Assembly: GCA_029247265.1 (NCBI GenBank)
Contig: JAQWLN010000194.1
Span: forward strand, 1-42,565
Reading direction: 5' to 3'
DNA: 42,565 bases
Origin: Fuerstiella sp.
Lineage (GTDB): Bacteria > Planctomycetota > Planctomycetia > Planctomycetales > Planctomycetaceae
Shown here: positions 25,849 to 34,999 of the stretch, piece by piece
Position numbering within the stretch: position 1 is the stretch's first letter
How the letters are laid out: each line of letters starts with the position of its first letter
The notes under the pieces: generated by a model
Databases searched by the model: none
Told to the model about the DNA's origin: nothing
What the model saw: only the letters and a program-made list of their open reading frames with translations
Made by a program: the position numbers and the translations under genes

Positions 25849-27918
25849 ATGGCATCCATCGCGATTCGTAACAAGCTGCAGGAAACTGAAAATCGCTACC
25901 TGGCCGGTGATATTGCCCGAGCATCCGCACTTGGTCCGGAGGTGATTGATGCGGATCCCGGCAATGCAGAGGCGTGGCACCTGAGCGGGCTGATTCACTT
26001 CACCGCTGGTCAGCCACAGGAAAGTGAAAGCCGCATACGACGGGCTATCCGCCTGGATTCGTCGGCCGTCCATTTCAAGGCCAACCTTGCGGTCGTGCTG
26101 CTCAACCGCCAGCAGCCGGCAGAAGCAGAGAACCTCTGCCGCGAAATGCTGCGAGTTGATTCGAAGCACACCAAAACCCTGGCAAGTCTGGGCACGGCGC
26201 TTCGACAGCAACAGCGCCGCGCGGAATCATTGTCAGTCTTCGAAAAGGCCGTTGATCTTGAACGAGATGCCCACGCCCTCTGCAATCTCGCCACCATACT
26301 AACCGACCTGGGTCGTCTGGACGAAGCCCACGAACTGCTGCTTGAGGCTCGTGAACTCAACCCAGAGCTTTCAGAGGTGCATAAAAATCTGGCGATTGTC
26401 CATCGCGAACGCGGAGAGGCGATGGAAGCGCAGCGAAGCCTTGCCGTTATGGAGCAGCAGCAGCCTGATTCGGAATACACGCATCTCACTTGTGCAAATC
26501 TGCTTCTGGATGAAGGTAACGCCGTCGAAGCTATGGAACGATATCAGGCGGCCATCAGTATCAATCCTCGCTAGCCGAACGCCCTCTACGGACTGGGCTG
26601 CGCCCTGTTGCAAATCGGAGCCTGGGAAGAATCGGTTGAAGCGTATCGCCTTGCATCGTTGCTTGATCCGGACAATGCGCGCCGGGCGAGCGGCTGGCTT
26701 TACGCGGCCTCACTGAGTCCGACGATCAGTTTTGAAGACGTTGTGAGACTGCATCGGGAATGGGGTCGGAAAATCGAAGCCAGCACTCCGGTCGAAACGC
26801 TGCAACCGGACCTTTCTGTCGACCGGGCTCTGCGAATTGGTTACGTCTCACCCGATCTTCGCGGTCATGCCACGATGCAGTTTCTTTATCCTTTGCTGAA
26901 GGCACATGACCGATCCGCATTTCAGCTCGTGATGTACTCTGAGACTGTTCAAGAAGATGAAACGACAAATGTCGTCAGAATTCTTGGCGATGAGTGGTGC
27001 TGCACAAAGGCCCTTTCGAATGAACAACTGGCCGCTCAGATCCAGGCAGACCGTGTCGACATTCTGATCGACGTGGCCGGGCACACTGCTGACAATCGAC
27101 TTCCGGTCTTTGCTCGCAAGCCGGCACCTGTTCAGGTTTCATTTCTCGGTTACCCGACAACAACGGGACTCAGCCGCATCGACTACTTCCTGACCGATGT
27201 GATCCGCGAACCGGGCGATACCAAATCACACTTTTCCGAACAGGCCGTCCTGCTTCCTCATGGCGCTTGTTGCTTCCATGCAATTGACGCACCGGACGTC
27301 GCCCCGCCGCCACGGCTGACAAACGGACACATCACGCTGGGGTCAACTCACCGGCCGGAAAAAATTTCGACGGAATCGTTAAACGCGTGGGTACAGATTT
27401 TGGCGGAGTTGCCGAACGCGAGACTGTTAATTTTCCGTGATAGTCTGAAAAGCGACTCACTGCGCATGGGGATGACGCGCCGACTGCAGAACGCGGGAGC
27501 CGATCTGTCTCGAATCGATTTCGGCTGGGATCTGCCCCAGGCTCATCTGGATGTGTATTCCCGATTTGACATTCTGCTGAATGTCTTTCCATGGGGCAGT
27601 GGCACGGTGGCGTATGACGCCATGTGGATGGGCGTTCCGATTCCCACTATCGCCGGTGACCGCGGCGGCTGCCGGGCCACGGCATCCATGATGTACAACA
27701 GTGGCTTTCCTGAACTCATCGCTGACACCATCACAGACTACGTCGCGCTGGTGACGAACCTTGCATCAGACCATGATCGACTTGATTCGCTGCGGCAGGA
27801 AATTCGACCAGCCATGTCCAACACAGTATGTGACGGCGCACGCTTCGCGCAGGATATCGAACGAATGCTGAAGCAGTTCTGGAAAACGTACGTGGAATCT
27901 CATACAACGTTACCATGA
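25849..27918 (+). pseudogene. TPR-GT41 (SPINDLY/OGT-type) glycosyltransferase with in-frame TAG
   Basis: One frame of 690 codons runs from ATG 25849 (AGGAG six bases upstream) to TAA-free end at 27918, broken only by TAG at 26572-26574 (codon 242). Residues 1-275 are tetratricopeptide repeats (NAEAWHLSGLIHFTAGQPQE, LASLGTALRQQQRRAES, YTHLTCANLLLDEGNAVEA); the TAG falls inside a repeat, INPR-stop-PNALYGLGCALLQIG. The rest is glycosyltransferase family 41: RIGYVSPDLRGHA, ILIDVAGHTADNRLPVFARKPAPVQVSFLGYPTTTG, FDILLNVFPWGSGTVAYDAMWMGVPIPTIAGDR. Such enzymes move GlcNAc or other sugars from nucleotide sugar to protein Ser/Thr. As written, translation would stop before the catalytic part. Both halves keep coding quality, so the change is recent, suppressed or a sequencing error. 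Confidence 0.85.
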
Positions 27919-27992
27919 TCGCGCGGATTTCCTGCAATCGCGGCTGGACACGATGGCGACAGAAACAGCCATTGAATTCAGCGACGGCGTCC

Positions 27993-28010
27993 GCTGACAC
28001 TATTGTCAGC
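27993..28010. terminator. Hairpin between convergent genes, weak terminator candidate
   Basis: GCTGACA and TGTCAGC form a perfect 7-bp stem around CTAT, in the 185-base gap between the convergent GT41 and Gfo/Idh/MocA genes. There is no T-tract on either strand, so intrinsic termination is doubtful and the structure may only stabilise 3' ends. Confidence 0.3.
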
Positions 28011-28103
28011 CGTACCGAGATCCGCAAATCTGTCCATCCCGGAATACGGATCTGCCATTACTCGCTCCGCTGAGTGCGGCCTGCTGTTCGGACGTCGATT
28101 TCC

Positions 28104-29147
28104 TCATCCCTTCAGCGGCAAAGGAACGGCCTGACCACCGGCTGCGCTTCGTGCGACAGCTTCGGTGAATTCCATGTAACGCACGCCTGTCGCAAAGTCT
28201 GTGAATTCGATCGACCTGTTTCCGCGAATGGCATCGATGAAATCTGCTTCGACTCGCCAGCCGCTCTCCTTTTCCGCCGGTACATGAATCGCTGTCAGTT
28301 CGCTTTCGTCTTTGCGAGCACCCACCAGCTGATCGTCGGCGCACAGGTACTGCAGCGTACCTTCACTGCCGAAGATGCGAATCTGTAACGGCGGTGCGTG
28401 ATGAGTGACGCTGCTCAGGTGATAGATACCGCGGGCTCCGCCCGGCAGTTCGGTCAGAACGTGAACAGTGTCTGGTGTGCCAACGCTGACTGGTTCACCC
28501 GTTTCCGCGTTTGGTCGTTGCGCAGTGAAGGTCTGTGTTTGGGCGAGCACACGCACAGGATCGGGAACCCAGCGGATCAGTGTTTCGTGAAGGATTCCCA
28601 TGGCCAGCATGTTTAGCCCGCTCAGTTCTTCAGATTGCCGCCAGTGCAGCGGTGTTGCAGGATCAGCATTCGCGGCGCTGCAGCCCAGGACAACAACTTC
28701 ACGCAGCTGGCCCACATATCCGTCGGCCAGGAAATCCTTCACCGTCTGGTGGACTCGCAGACCAAATGGACTGGGCACGATTTGAGCGACAAGGTTGTCA
28801 TTTTGCCGGCTCGCATTAAGCATCTGATGCGCTTCTGCGGCGTTGCGAGCCATGCGGGCTTCCACCAGCACGTGTTTGCCGGCCTGCAACGCAGCGACTG
28901 TAATTTCGCAGTGCAGATACGGCCAGGTACCGATCACCACGGCATCGATTTCGTCATCAGCGACAAGGTCCTGCCACCTGTCGAAGATTCTCGGAATACT
29001 GAATTCGTCGGCTGCTTTTCTGGTCGACTCAGGCCGACGATTACAGACGCCCACGATTTCGACGTCATCACAGGCCTGCAGTCCCGGCACATGCCGTAGC
29101 CGTGTGTTCGCTCCCAGTCCCACAATTCCCACTCGAATCGTATTCAT
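28104..29147 (-). CDS. Gfo/Idh/MocA-family protein with altered EKP motif
   Basis: A 347-residue oxidoreductase-like protein from ATG 29147 with a GGAG ribosome site. The N-terminal Rossmann domain has GIVGLGANTRLRHVPGL (residues 7-23) and VVIGTWPYLHCEITVAALQAGKHVLVE. The C-terminal alpha/beta domain shows LNMLAMGILHETLIRWV, GTLQYLCADDQLVGARKDE and EFTDFATGVRYMEFTEAVARSA. Members usually carry EKP after the HVL strand, with the Lys catalytic; here residues 96-98 are EAR, so the usual catalytic lysine is missing. It may be non-catalytic, use another residue, or act on a different reaction. No signal peptide is seen, so it is cytoplasmic. It is transcribed divergently from the PQQ-propeller gene. 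Confidence 0.88.
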   Translation of the reverse strand: MNTIRVGIVGLGANTRLRHVPGLQACDDVEIVGVCNRRPESTRKAADEFSIPRIFDRWQDLVADDEIDAVVIGTWPYLHCEITVAALQAGKHVLVEARMARNAAEAHQMLNASRQNDNLVAQIVPSPFGLRVHQTVKDFLADGYVGQLREVVVLGCSAANADPATPLHWRQSEELSGLNMLAMGILHETLIRWVPDPVRVLAQTQTFTAQRPNAETGEPVSVGTPDTVHVLTELPGGARGIYHLSSVTHHAPPLQIRIFGSEGTLQYLCADDQLVGARKDESELTAIHVPAEKESGWRVEADFIDAIRGNRSIEFTDFATGVRYMEFTEAVARSAAGGQAVPLPLKG

Positions 29148-29288
29148 CGTTTACTCCTCTTGTCCCCGCCGTAGTTGCTGTCACCCGCGTCTTGGCTGTG
29201 GTATAAATTAAGCTTGCGGCTGTGGACTGACACCCACCGCCAGCTGATGTTCCATCGGGAATTCCTGAACTGTGCGGAGAAGGTAATC

Positions 29289-32200
29289 ATGAGTCGAAAC
29301 ATTGCAACCGCATGTGGCCTGTTGTTCATGGCACTGTGCTTGGCCTCAACGCCGTCGATCGACGCTGCGGACTGGCCAACATGGCGATCTGACGCACGTC
29401 GAAGTGCCACCACATCCGAGCAATTGGCGGAACAGCTGCACCCGCAGTGGACGCTGGAACTGGCAGACCTGAAACCCGCGTGGCCGGAAGATCCACGTCT
29501 GCACTTCGATGCGACATATGAGCCGGTGATCGCCGGATCGACGTTGTATTATGGGTCGTCCCGAAACGACTCAGTGACAGCGGTTGACCTTGTCACCGGC
29601 GAAGACCGGTGGCGTTTCTTTACGGATGGCCCGGTTAGATTTGCGCCGGTACTATCTGCCGGTAAAGTCTACTTTGGTGCGGACGACGGATCTCTGTACT
29701 GCCTGACAGCTGACAACGGTGAACTTGTCTGGAGATTTCGCGCTGCTCCAAACGAGCGACGTGTCATCGGCAACGAGCGACTGATTTCCGTGTGGCCGGT
29801 CCGAGGTGGCCCGGTGCTTGTGGATAATCAAATTCACTTCACCGCGGGAGTCTGGCCGTTTGAAGGCACTTTTCTGTATGCCGTTGATGCGGCTACCGGA
29901 GAACTCGTCGATTCCAAACCGGCAACGGAATCGCCCCGGCACGACGTTGTCACTTTGAATGACATGACGCCGCAGGGGTATTTGGCTGCCAACGATGCCC
30001 GAGTGCTGATCCCACAGGGCAGGTCCGTTGTGGGTTCACGAAATCGAAAAAGCGGGGCATTTGAAAAATTCCAGTATTCGACCAGCGCGGTGACCAATTA
30101 TCACGTGGCCACAACCGAGCAGTGGTTGTTTCACGGGACGGTGACCTATGACACGAAAGGCAGGCGACAGCTGGGCATGAGTCTCCGCACGCCCGTCCTG
30201 GGGGGCGACACGATCTACGCCGGCGCCAACGGAAAGGTGGTGGCGTACGATCTGAAAAATCCGAAGGAGATCGAACGCACTGATCGCCGCGGAAAAAAAA
30301 CAAAGGTCTCAGTACTGACTCAGGCGTGGTCCGTGCCCAACGATCAGATCCGCGATCTTCCGAAAACAGATTACGACACATGGCTGGCAGCCAACCCGTT
30401 GCTGGTTGATGTCAAAGCGGGCAGTCGTTTGTACGGTCACCAGGGAAAAACGGTATTCGCGATCGACCTGCCCGCAGGTGACGCGGCCGCCGCTGTCTCA
30501 TGGAAAACGGAAGTCAGTGGAACGCCGGCGTCCATGGTCGTTGCTAACGGACATCTGGTCGTTGTGACCAAAGAAGGTCGTATGCATTGTTTTGGAGCAG
30601 CGTCGGTTGAGCCGCGCCACAGAACGGAGCAACCGCAGCCGATCGAAAACGCGTCGGAGTGGTCTGAGCGCGTGGCGGTACTGCTTAGTCACGCGAATCC
30701 GAAAGACAGCTACTGTGTGGCCATGGGAATCGGTTCCGGCGGCCTGATCAGCGAACTCGTCCGGCAGTCAAACCTGCGAATCGTCGTGATCGATCCTGAT
30801 GTGAAACGTGTGCAGCAATTGCGGCGGCAGTATGACGAAGTGGGACTGTACGGAACTCGTGTTGTGGCGCACGCCGGTGATCCGGCAAAATTCAATCTTC
30901 CACCCTACGTGGCGTCAGTCGTTGTGTCCGAACAACCACAACGTTATGGTTTCACGGAGAAGCCGGAGTCGCTGCATACGCTGTTTTCCTGCCTTCGTCC
31001 TTATGGTGGCACGGCGTTTCTGCCCGGCAACGACAGCCAGCATGCTCAGTTTGCCAGGCTGATCGATGAGACGAAGCCTGCCAAAGCTGACGTCGCACGG
31101 TTGGGCGACTATTCGCTGCTGACACGAAGCGGGGCTCTACCGGGTTCGGCTGACTGGACACATGAGTACGGCGACGAATCCAATACGCTGATGTCTCATG
31201 ACCAGCTGGTGAAGGCACCTCTGGGAGTTCTGTGGTTCGGTGGGCCGGCGTCCGACGGCAGTCTGTTTTACAACCGCCATTTCTGGGGTCCCAGCATGGC
31301 GGTAATCGGCGGGAGAATGTTTATCCAGGGGCCTGGCAAAATGACGGCCGTCGATGTTTATACCGGTCGAATTCTGTGGCAGATACCTTTAAAGGACGAT
31401 GACGATTATCGAGCTGGCCGCCGTGGTAACGACTTCGAAAAACACCTGTCGGGATTTCATTTTCTGGTCGTCGAAGATTCAATCTATCTTGTTCATGAGA
31501 AGAGCTGTCTGCGGCTGGATCCGGCCACCGGAAAGCAACTGGCGGAATTCAAACTGCCTGATGCGGCGGACGACTGGGGTCGTATTCGAGTGAAGGATGA
31601 TCTGCTGATTGCCGTGGTCTTTCGCACGCTTGATGCTGACAAAGAGAAACTTCCCGATGCCCGCAAGCTGCTGGCCGGACAGAGATCGCCTGTTGAAATC
31701 GTGGCACTGAACCGCCACGACGGCAAACGTATCTGGTCTCATGAAGCGGAAGCCAGTTTTCCTGTGATTTCCGTCGGTGAAGATAAAATTTTCTGCTTCG
31801 ATGGTGCACTGGAAAGCTTCTATCAGGACTGGAAACGTCGAGGGCTGATTCCAAAGGCTTCCGACATCCGGCATCTCAAAGCCATCGATCTGAAGACCGG
31901 CAAGGAAGTGTGGAAAGAGTACACCGACATTATTGGCACCTGGGTTTCGTATTCCGCCGAACATGACGTTCTGCTGTTGACCAACAAGAAACATGTGATG
32001 GCCTTTCGCGGCAAGTCCGGAGAGCTGTTGTGGAAGCAATATGCTGAAGGACAGGGTTTCAAAGGACATCCGGAAAGTTACTGGGACCGAGTCATCATCT
32101 GGAACGATCGCGTGCTGGATCAGCGGGGTCCCGGACTGTCGTGGGATCTTGAAACCGGCGACGCCGTACCTCGGCTCCATCCGTTGACGGATGAAGAAGT

Positions 32201-33026
32201 CGACTGGCAATTCACGAAGGCCGGACACCACTGCAACTATGCAATCGCCAGCCCGCACCTGATGACTTTTCGAGCGGCCTCGGCCGGGTTCTGCGATATT
32301 GAAACGGGAGAAACGTCTCGCCTGAACGGGTTCCGTTCCGGCTGTCGCAACAGTCTGATCCCTGCTAACGGCGTTCTGAATGCTCCGAATTTCGCCCACG
32401 GTTGTGTGTGTGGATACTCGCTGTTCACCTCGCTGTCGCTGGTTCATCTTCCGGAATCTGAAGTCTGGAGCTACAGCGCGTTGTCTCTGGATCCAAAACA
32501 GGACCGGATTCGCCGTGTTGGAATCAATCTGGCGGCCCCTGGCGACCGAATGGCCGACAACGGCACGATGTGGTTTGATGCACCCAGCGTGGGTGGTTCT
32601 TCGCCCAGCGTTCCCGTGGATGTCAAAGGAAGTCAACTGCGGAAGTTCCGCCAGCATTCGTCGCTGGTTAGTGGCGAAGGGAAAACCTGGGTCGCCGGTT
32701 CCGGCGTTGAGGGGCTGACGTCGGTGACGATTGGTCTGGGAAAAACAGATTCGAAATCGAATACGTATACCGTCCGCCTGCATTTCAGTGAGCCTGATCC
32801 TGTGGCTGTCGGCGATCGAGTCTTCAGCGTTGCTGTTCAGGGAAACACTGTGATCGATCAGCTTGATATTGCGAAGGAATCGGGCGGACGCAACCGTGCT
32901 CTCGTCCGGGAGGTCCGTGATATCGAAGCAGACGCAAGCGTGCGAATTGACCTCAATGCCGTTCACGGACGTGCAATCCTGTGTGGTGTGGAAGTCGTCG
33001 AGAACGGTTCAGAGAAGAACAACTGA
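29289..33026 (+). CDS. PQQ-propeller protein with Rossmann insert and malectin-like tail
   Basis: A 1245-residue exported protein; ATG 29289 is chosen for its AGAAGG site and signal peptide (TACGLLFMALCLASTPSIDA). PQQ/BamB-type propeller blades appear at 28-440 (GSTLYYGSSRNDSVTAVDLVTGEDRW, GKVYFGADDGSLYCLTADNGELVWRF). Residues 455-600 are a methyltransferase-like Rossmann module (YCVAMGIGSGGLISELV, RIVVIDPDVKRVQQLRRQY, SCLRPYGGTAFLPG). Propeller blades resume at 640-1080 (MFIQGPGKMTAVDVYTGRILW, DKIFCFDGALESFY). The C-terminal 100 residues resemble malectin carbohydrate-binding domains (YTVRLHFSEPDPVAVGDRVFSVAVQGNTV). A SAM-type fold outside the cytoplasm is unexpected, so the insert may bind another ligand or only be structural. 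Substrate is unknown; sugar binding is inferred from the malectin part. Confidence 0.9.
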   Translation: MSRNIATACGLLFMALCLASTPSIDAADWPTWRSDARRSATTSEQLAEQLHPQWTLELADLKPAWPEDPRLHFDATYEPVIAGSTLYYGSSRNDSVTAVDLVTGEDRWRFFTDGPVRFAPVLSAGKVYFGADDGSLYCLTADNGELVWRFRAAPNERRVIGNERLISVWPVRGGPVLVDNQIHFTAGVWPFEGTFLYAVDAATGELVDSKPATESPRHDVVTLNDMTPQGYLAANDARVLIPQGRSVVGSRNRKSGAFEKFQYSTSAVTNYHVATTEQWLFHGTVTYDTKGRRQLGMSLRTPVLGGDTIYAGANGKVVAYDLKNPKEIERTDRRGKKTKVSVLTQAWSVPNDQIRDLPKTDYDTWLAANPLLVDVKAGSRLYGHQGKTVFAIDLPAGDAAAAVSWKTEVSGTPASMVVANGHLVVVTKEGRMHCFGAASVEPRHRTEQPQPIENASEWSERVAVLLSHANPKDSYCVAMGIGSGGLISELVRQSNLRIVVIDPDVKRVQQLRRQYDEVGLYGTRVVAHAGDPAKFNLPPYVASVVVSEQPQRYGFTEKPESLHTLFSCLRPYGGTAFLPGNDSQHAQFARLIDETKPAKADVARLGDYSLLTRSGALPGSADWTHEYGDESNTLMSHDQLVKAPLGVLWFGGPASDGSLFYNRHFWGPSMAVIGGRMFIQGPGKMTAVDVYTGRILWQIPLKDDDDYRAGRRGNDFEKHLSGFHFLVVEDSIYLVHEKSCLRLDPATGKQLAEFKLPDAADDWGRIRVKDDLLIAVVFRTLDADKEKLPDARKLLAGQRSPVEIVALNRHDGKRIWSHEAEASFPVISVGEDKIFCFDGALESFYQDWKRRGLIPKASDIRHLKAIDLKTGKEVWKEYTDIIGTWVSYSAEHDVLLLTNKKHVMAFRGKSGELLWKQYAEGQGFKGHPESYWDRVIIWNDRVLDQRGPGLSWDLETGDAVPRLHPLTDEEVDWQFTKAGHHCNYAIASPHLMTFRAASAGFCDIETGETSRLNGFRSGCRNSLIPANGVLNAPNFAHGCVCGYSLFTSLSLVHLPESEVWSYSALSLDPKQDRIRRVGINLAAPGDRMADNGTMWFDAPSVGGSSPSVPVDVKGSQLRKFRQHSSLVSGEGKTWVAGSGVEGLTSVTIGLGKTDSKSNTYTVRLHFSEPDPVAVGDRVFSVAVQGNTVIDQLDIAKESGGRNRALVREVRDIEADASVRIDLNAVHGRAILCGVEVVENGSEKNN

Positions 33027-33150
33027 TCTCTCCTGTAACGGCGCTCACTGAACATATGCCGGGACGAATGAAAACTGAATGCCTTGCCCGCACGAATCGC
33101 CGGTGATCATTCGGCAGTCAATACGTCATTGTCAACGAAAGTCATTATTA

Positions 33151-34887
33151 ATGGATCGTGCTCTCACAATGCTTTTCACTATCGCACTTTTAAACGGGGC
33201 GTTGCTCGATCGTGTCCGTGGTCAGCAGGAGAGCTATCCGGTTCCGCCCGAAGCCGTCGCAGACGACGATACTCCAAAGGGAAAAATCGACGGTCCGCAC
33301 GAGTTCCGCAGCTCAATCTTTCCAGGGACCGTGCGACAGTATTGGGTTTACGTCCCCGCGCAGTATGACGAGGCGAACCCGCCCTGCCTGATGGTTGTGC
33401 AGGATGGTTACAACAAGGCCAAAGGATGGCGGCTGCCCACAGTGCTGGACAACATGATTCACAGCGGTGACGTGCCTGTGCAGCTTGGCGTATTTGTGAC
33501 TCCAGGAATCGTTCCCGCCGCCAGCGATAGCTCGCAGGCTCGCTACAACCGCAGCTTTGAATACGACGCGATGGGCGATCGTTACGCTCGGTTTCTGGTC
33601 GAAGAGCTTCTGCCGGAAGTCGCGAAGACATACCGCTTCAGCGACGACCCGAATGACCGCTGCATCGCAGGCAGCAGCTCGGGAGCCATCTGTGCCTTTA
33701 CCGCAGCGTGGGAACGCCCGGACGCATTCCGCCGCATTTTCAGCACCGTCGGTACTTATGTCGGATTGCGAGGCGGCAACGAATATCCGATTCTGGTGCG
33801 GAAGGCCGAACCCAAGCCGCTGCGAATTTTCATGCAGGATGGCAGCAATGACCTTGATATTTACGGTGGCAGCTGGTGGAACGCCAATCAGACGATGCTG
33901 TCCGCGTTGCAGTTTTCGGGATACGACGTGAAACACGTCTGGGGTGAAGGTGGACACAACGGCAAGCACGGTGCCGCTGTGATTCCGGAAGCCCTGCGGT
34001 GGTTGTGGCGAGACTATCCGAAACCGATTACCAACGTCGAAGGCAAGCCAAGACGCACAAATCTGCTGATTGACGGTGAAGACTGGCAGCTTGTCAGCAG
34101 CGGACACCGATTCACAGAAGGTCCGGCCGTCAGCGATGTCGGTGAAGTCTTCTTTACCGACATTCCCAACAATCGAATTCACAGGATTGACAATGAAGGA
34201 GAGGTGTCCGTCTTTGCAGAAAACAGCGGCGAGTCCAATGGACTGATGTTTGGCCCTGAGGGCAAACTCTATGCCTGCGAAGGTGCGACCGGACATGTGG
34301 TGCGTTACACACCGAACGGTCGCAAACAGGTCTTTTTGCGTGACATCAAGGGCAACGATATTGTCGTGCTGCCGGATGGCAGCGGGTATGTGACGGAACC
34401 ATCGGCAAATAAAGTTTGGCACTTCACAGCAGAGGGCAACGCCACGGTCGTCGATACCGGAATTGAGTTTCCCAACGGTTTGATCACCTCACCGGATCAG
34501 ACAGCGCTGACTGTGTCTGACACTCGCGGACGCTTCTGCTATTCGTTTCGTATCGCATCGGACGGGACACTGACTCATCGGCAGCAATATGGCTGGTTGC
34601 ACGTCACCGATCAGCTGCAATCCGGCGCAGACGGAATGGCAGTTGATACAGAAGGGCGAACCTATGTCACGACCGCACTTGGGTTGCAGGTACTGGATCA
34701 GCCAGGTCGAGTGCACTTCATTATTCGCAAGCCGAAGAACGGGTGGCTCAGCAATGTCGTATTCGGAGGAGCGAATCGAGACACTTTGTTCGTCACGTGT
34801 GGGGACAGCGTCTATAAACGACGCATCCAGGCCACAGGAGTGGATACGTGGAAAAAACCTGTGAAAGCGCCAAAGCCGCGACTTTGA
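33151..34887 (+). CDS. Secreted esterase D-like / SMP-30 fusion protein
   Basis: A 578-residue two-domain protein from ATG 33151 with a signal peptide (RALTMLFTIALLNGALLDRVRGQ). Residues 30-310 are an Esterase D/enterochelin-esterase-like alpha/beta hydrolase: RQYWVYVPAQYDEANPPCLMVVQDG, nucleophile GSSSGAICAF, acid in MQDGSNDLDI, and the histidine in GEGGHNGKHG. Residues 320-565 are an SMP-30/gluconolactonase six-bladed propeller (TEGPAVSDVGEVFFTDIPNNRIHRID, SNGLMFGPEGKLYACEG, PNGLITSPDQTALTVSDT, GADGMAVDTEGRTYVTT). The pair would suit removal of acyl or ester groups and hydrolysis of a sugar lactone or related ester in the periplasm, which is inference. It follows the PQQ-propeller gene by 124 bases. 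Confidence 0.92.
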   Translation: MDRALTMLFTIALLNGALLDRVRGQQESYPVPPEAVADDDTPKGKIDGPHEFRSSIFPGTVRQYWVYVPAQYDEANPPCLMVVQDGYNKAKGWRLPTVLDNMIHSGDVPVQLGVFVTPGIVPAASDSSQARYNRSFEYDAMGDRYARFLVEELLPEVAKTYRFSDDPNDRCIAGSSSGAICAFTAAWERPDAFRRIFSTVGTYVGLRGGNEYPILVRKAEPKPLRIFMQDGSNDLDIYGGSWWNANQTMLSALQFSGYDVKHVWGEGGHNGKHGAAVIPEALRWLWRDYPKPITNVEGKPRRTNLLIDGEDWQLVSSGHRFTEGPAVSDVGEVFFTDIPNNRIHRIDNEGEVSVFAENSGESNGLMFGPEGKLYACEGATGHVVRYTPNGRKQVFLRDIKGNDIVVLPDGSGYVTEPSANKVWHFTAEGNATVVDTGIEFPNGLITSPDQTALTVSDTRGRFCYSFRIASDGTLTHRQQYGWLHVTDQLQSGADGMAVDTEGRTYVTTALGLQVLDQPGRVHFIIRKPKNGWLSNVVFGGANRDTLFVTCGDSVYKRRIQATGVDTWKKPVKAPKPRL

Positions 34888-34999
34888 GTTGCGGACGGCT
34901 CACGTTACGTCTCAAATGTTAGTGCGATCTGAACGGAATTGCGGCAACGCGACCAGCGACTCTGTACTACCGTGCTCAACACAGTCGGAGGCTTTGTCC

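Noticed and set aside
31479..32966. 495-residue open frame antisense to the PQQ-propeller gene
   Set aside because: It lies wholly opposite a gene with clear domains, has no recognisable motif, and such long antisense frames are common in GC-biased codon use.
33313..34422. 369-residue open frame antisense to the esterase/SMP-30 gene
   Set aside because: No signal, motif or ribosome site; the plus-strand gene has intact catalytic motifs throughout.
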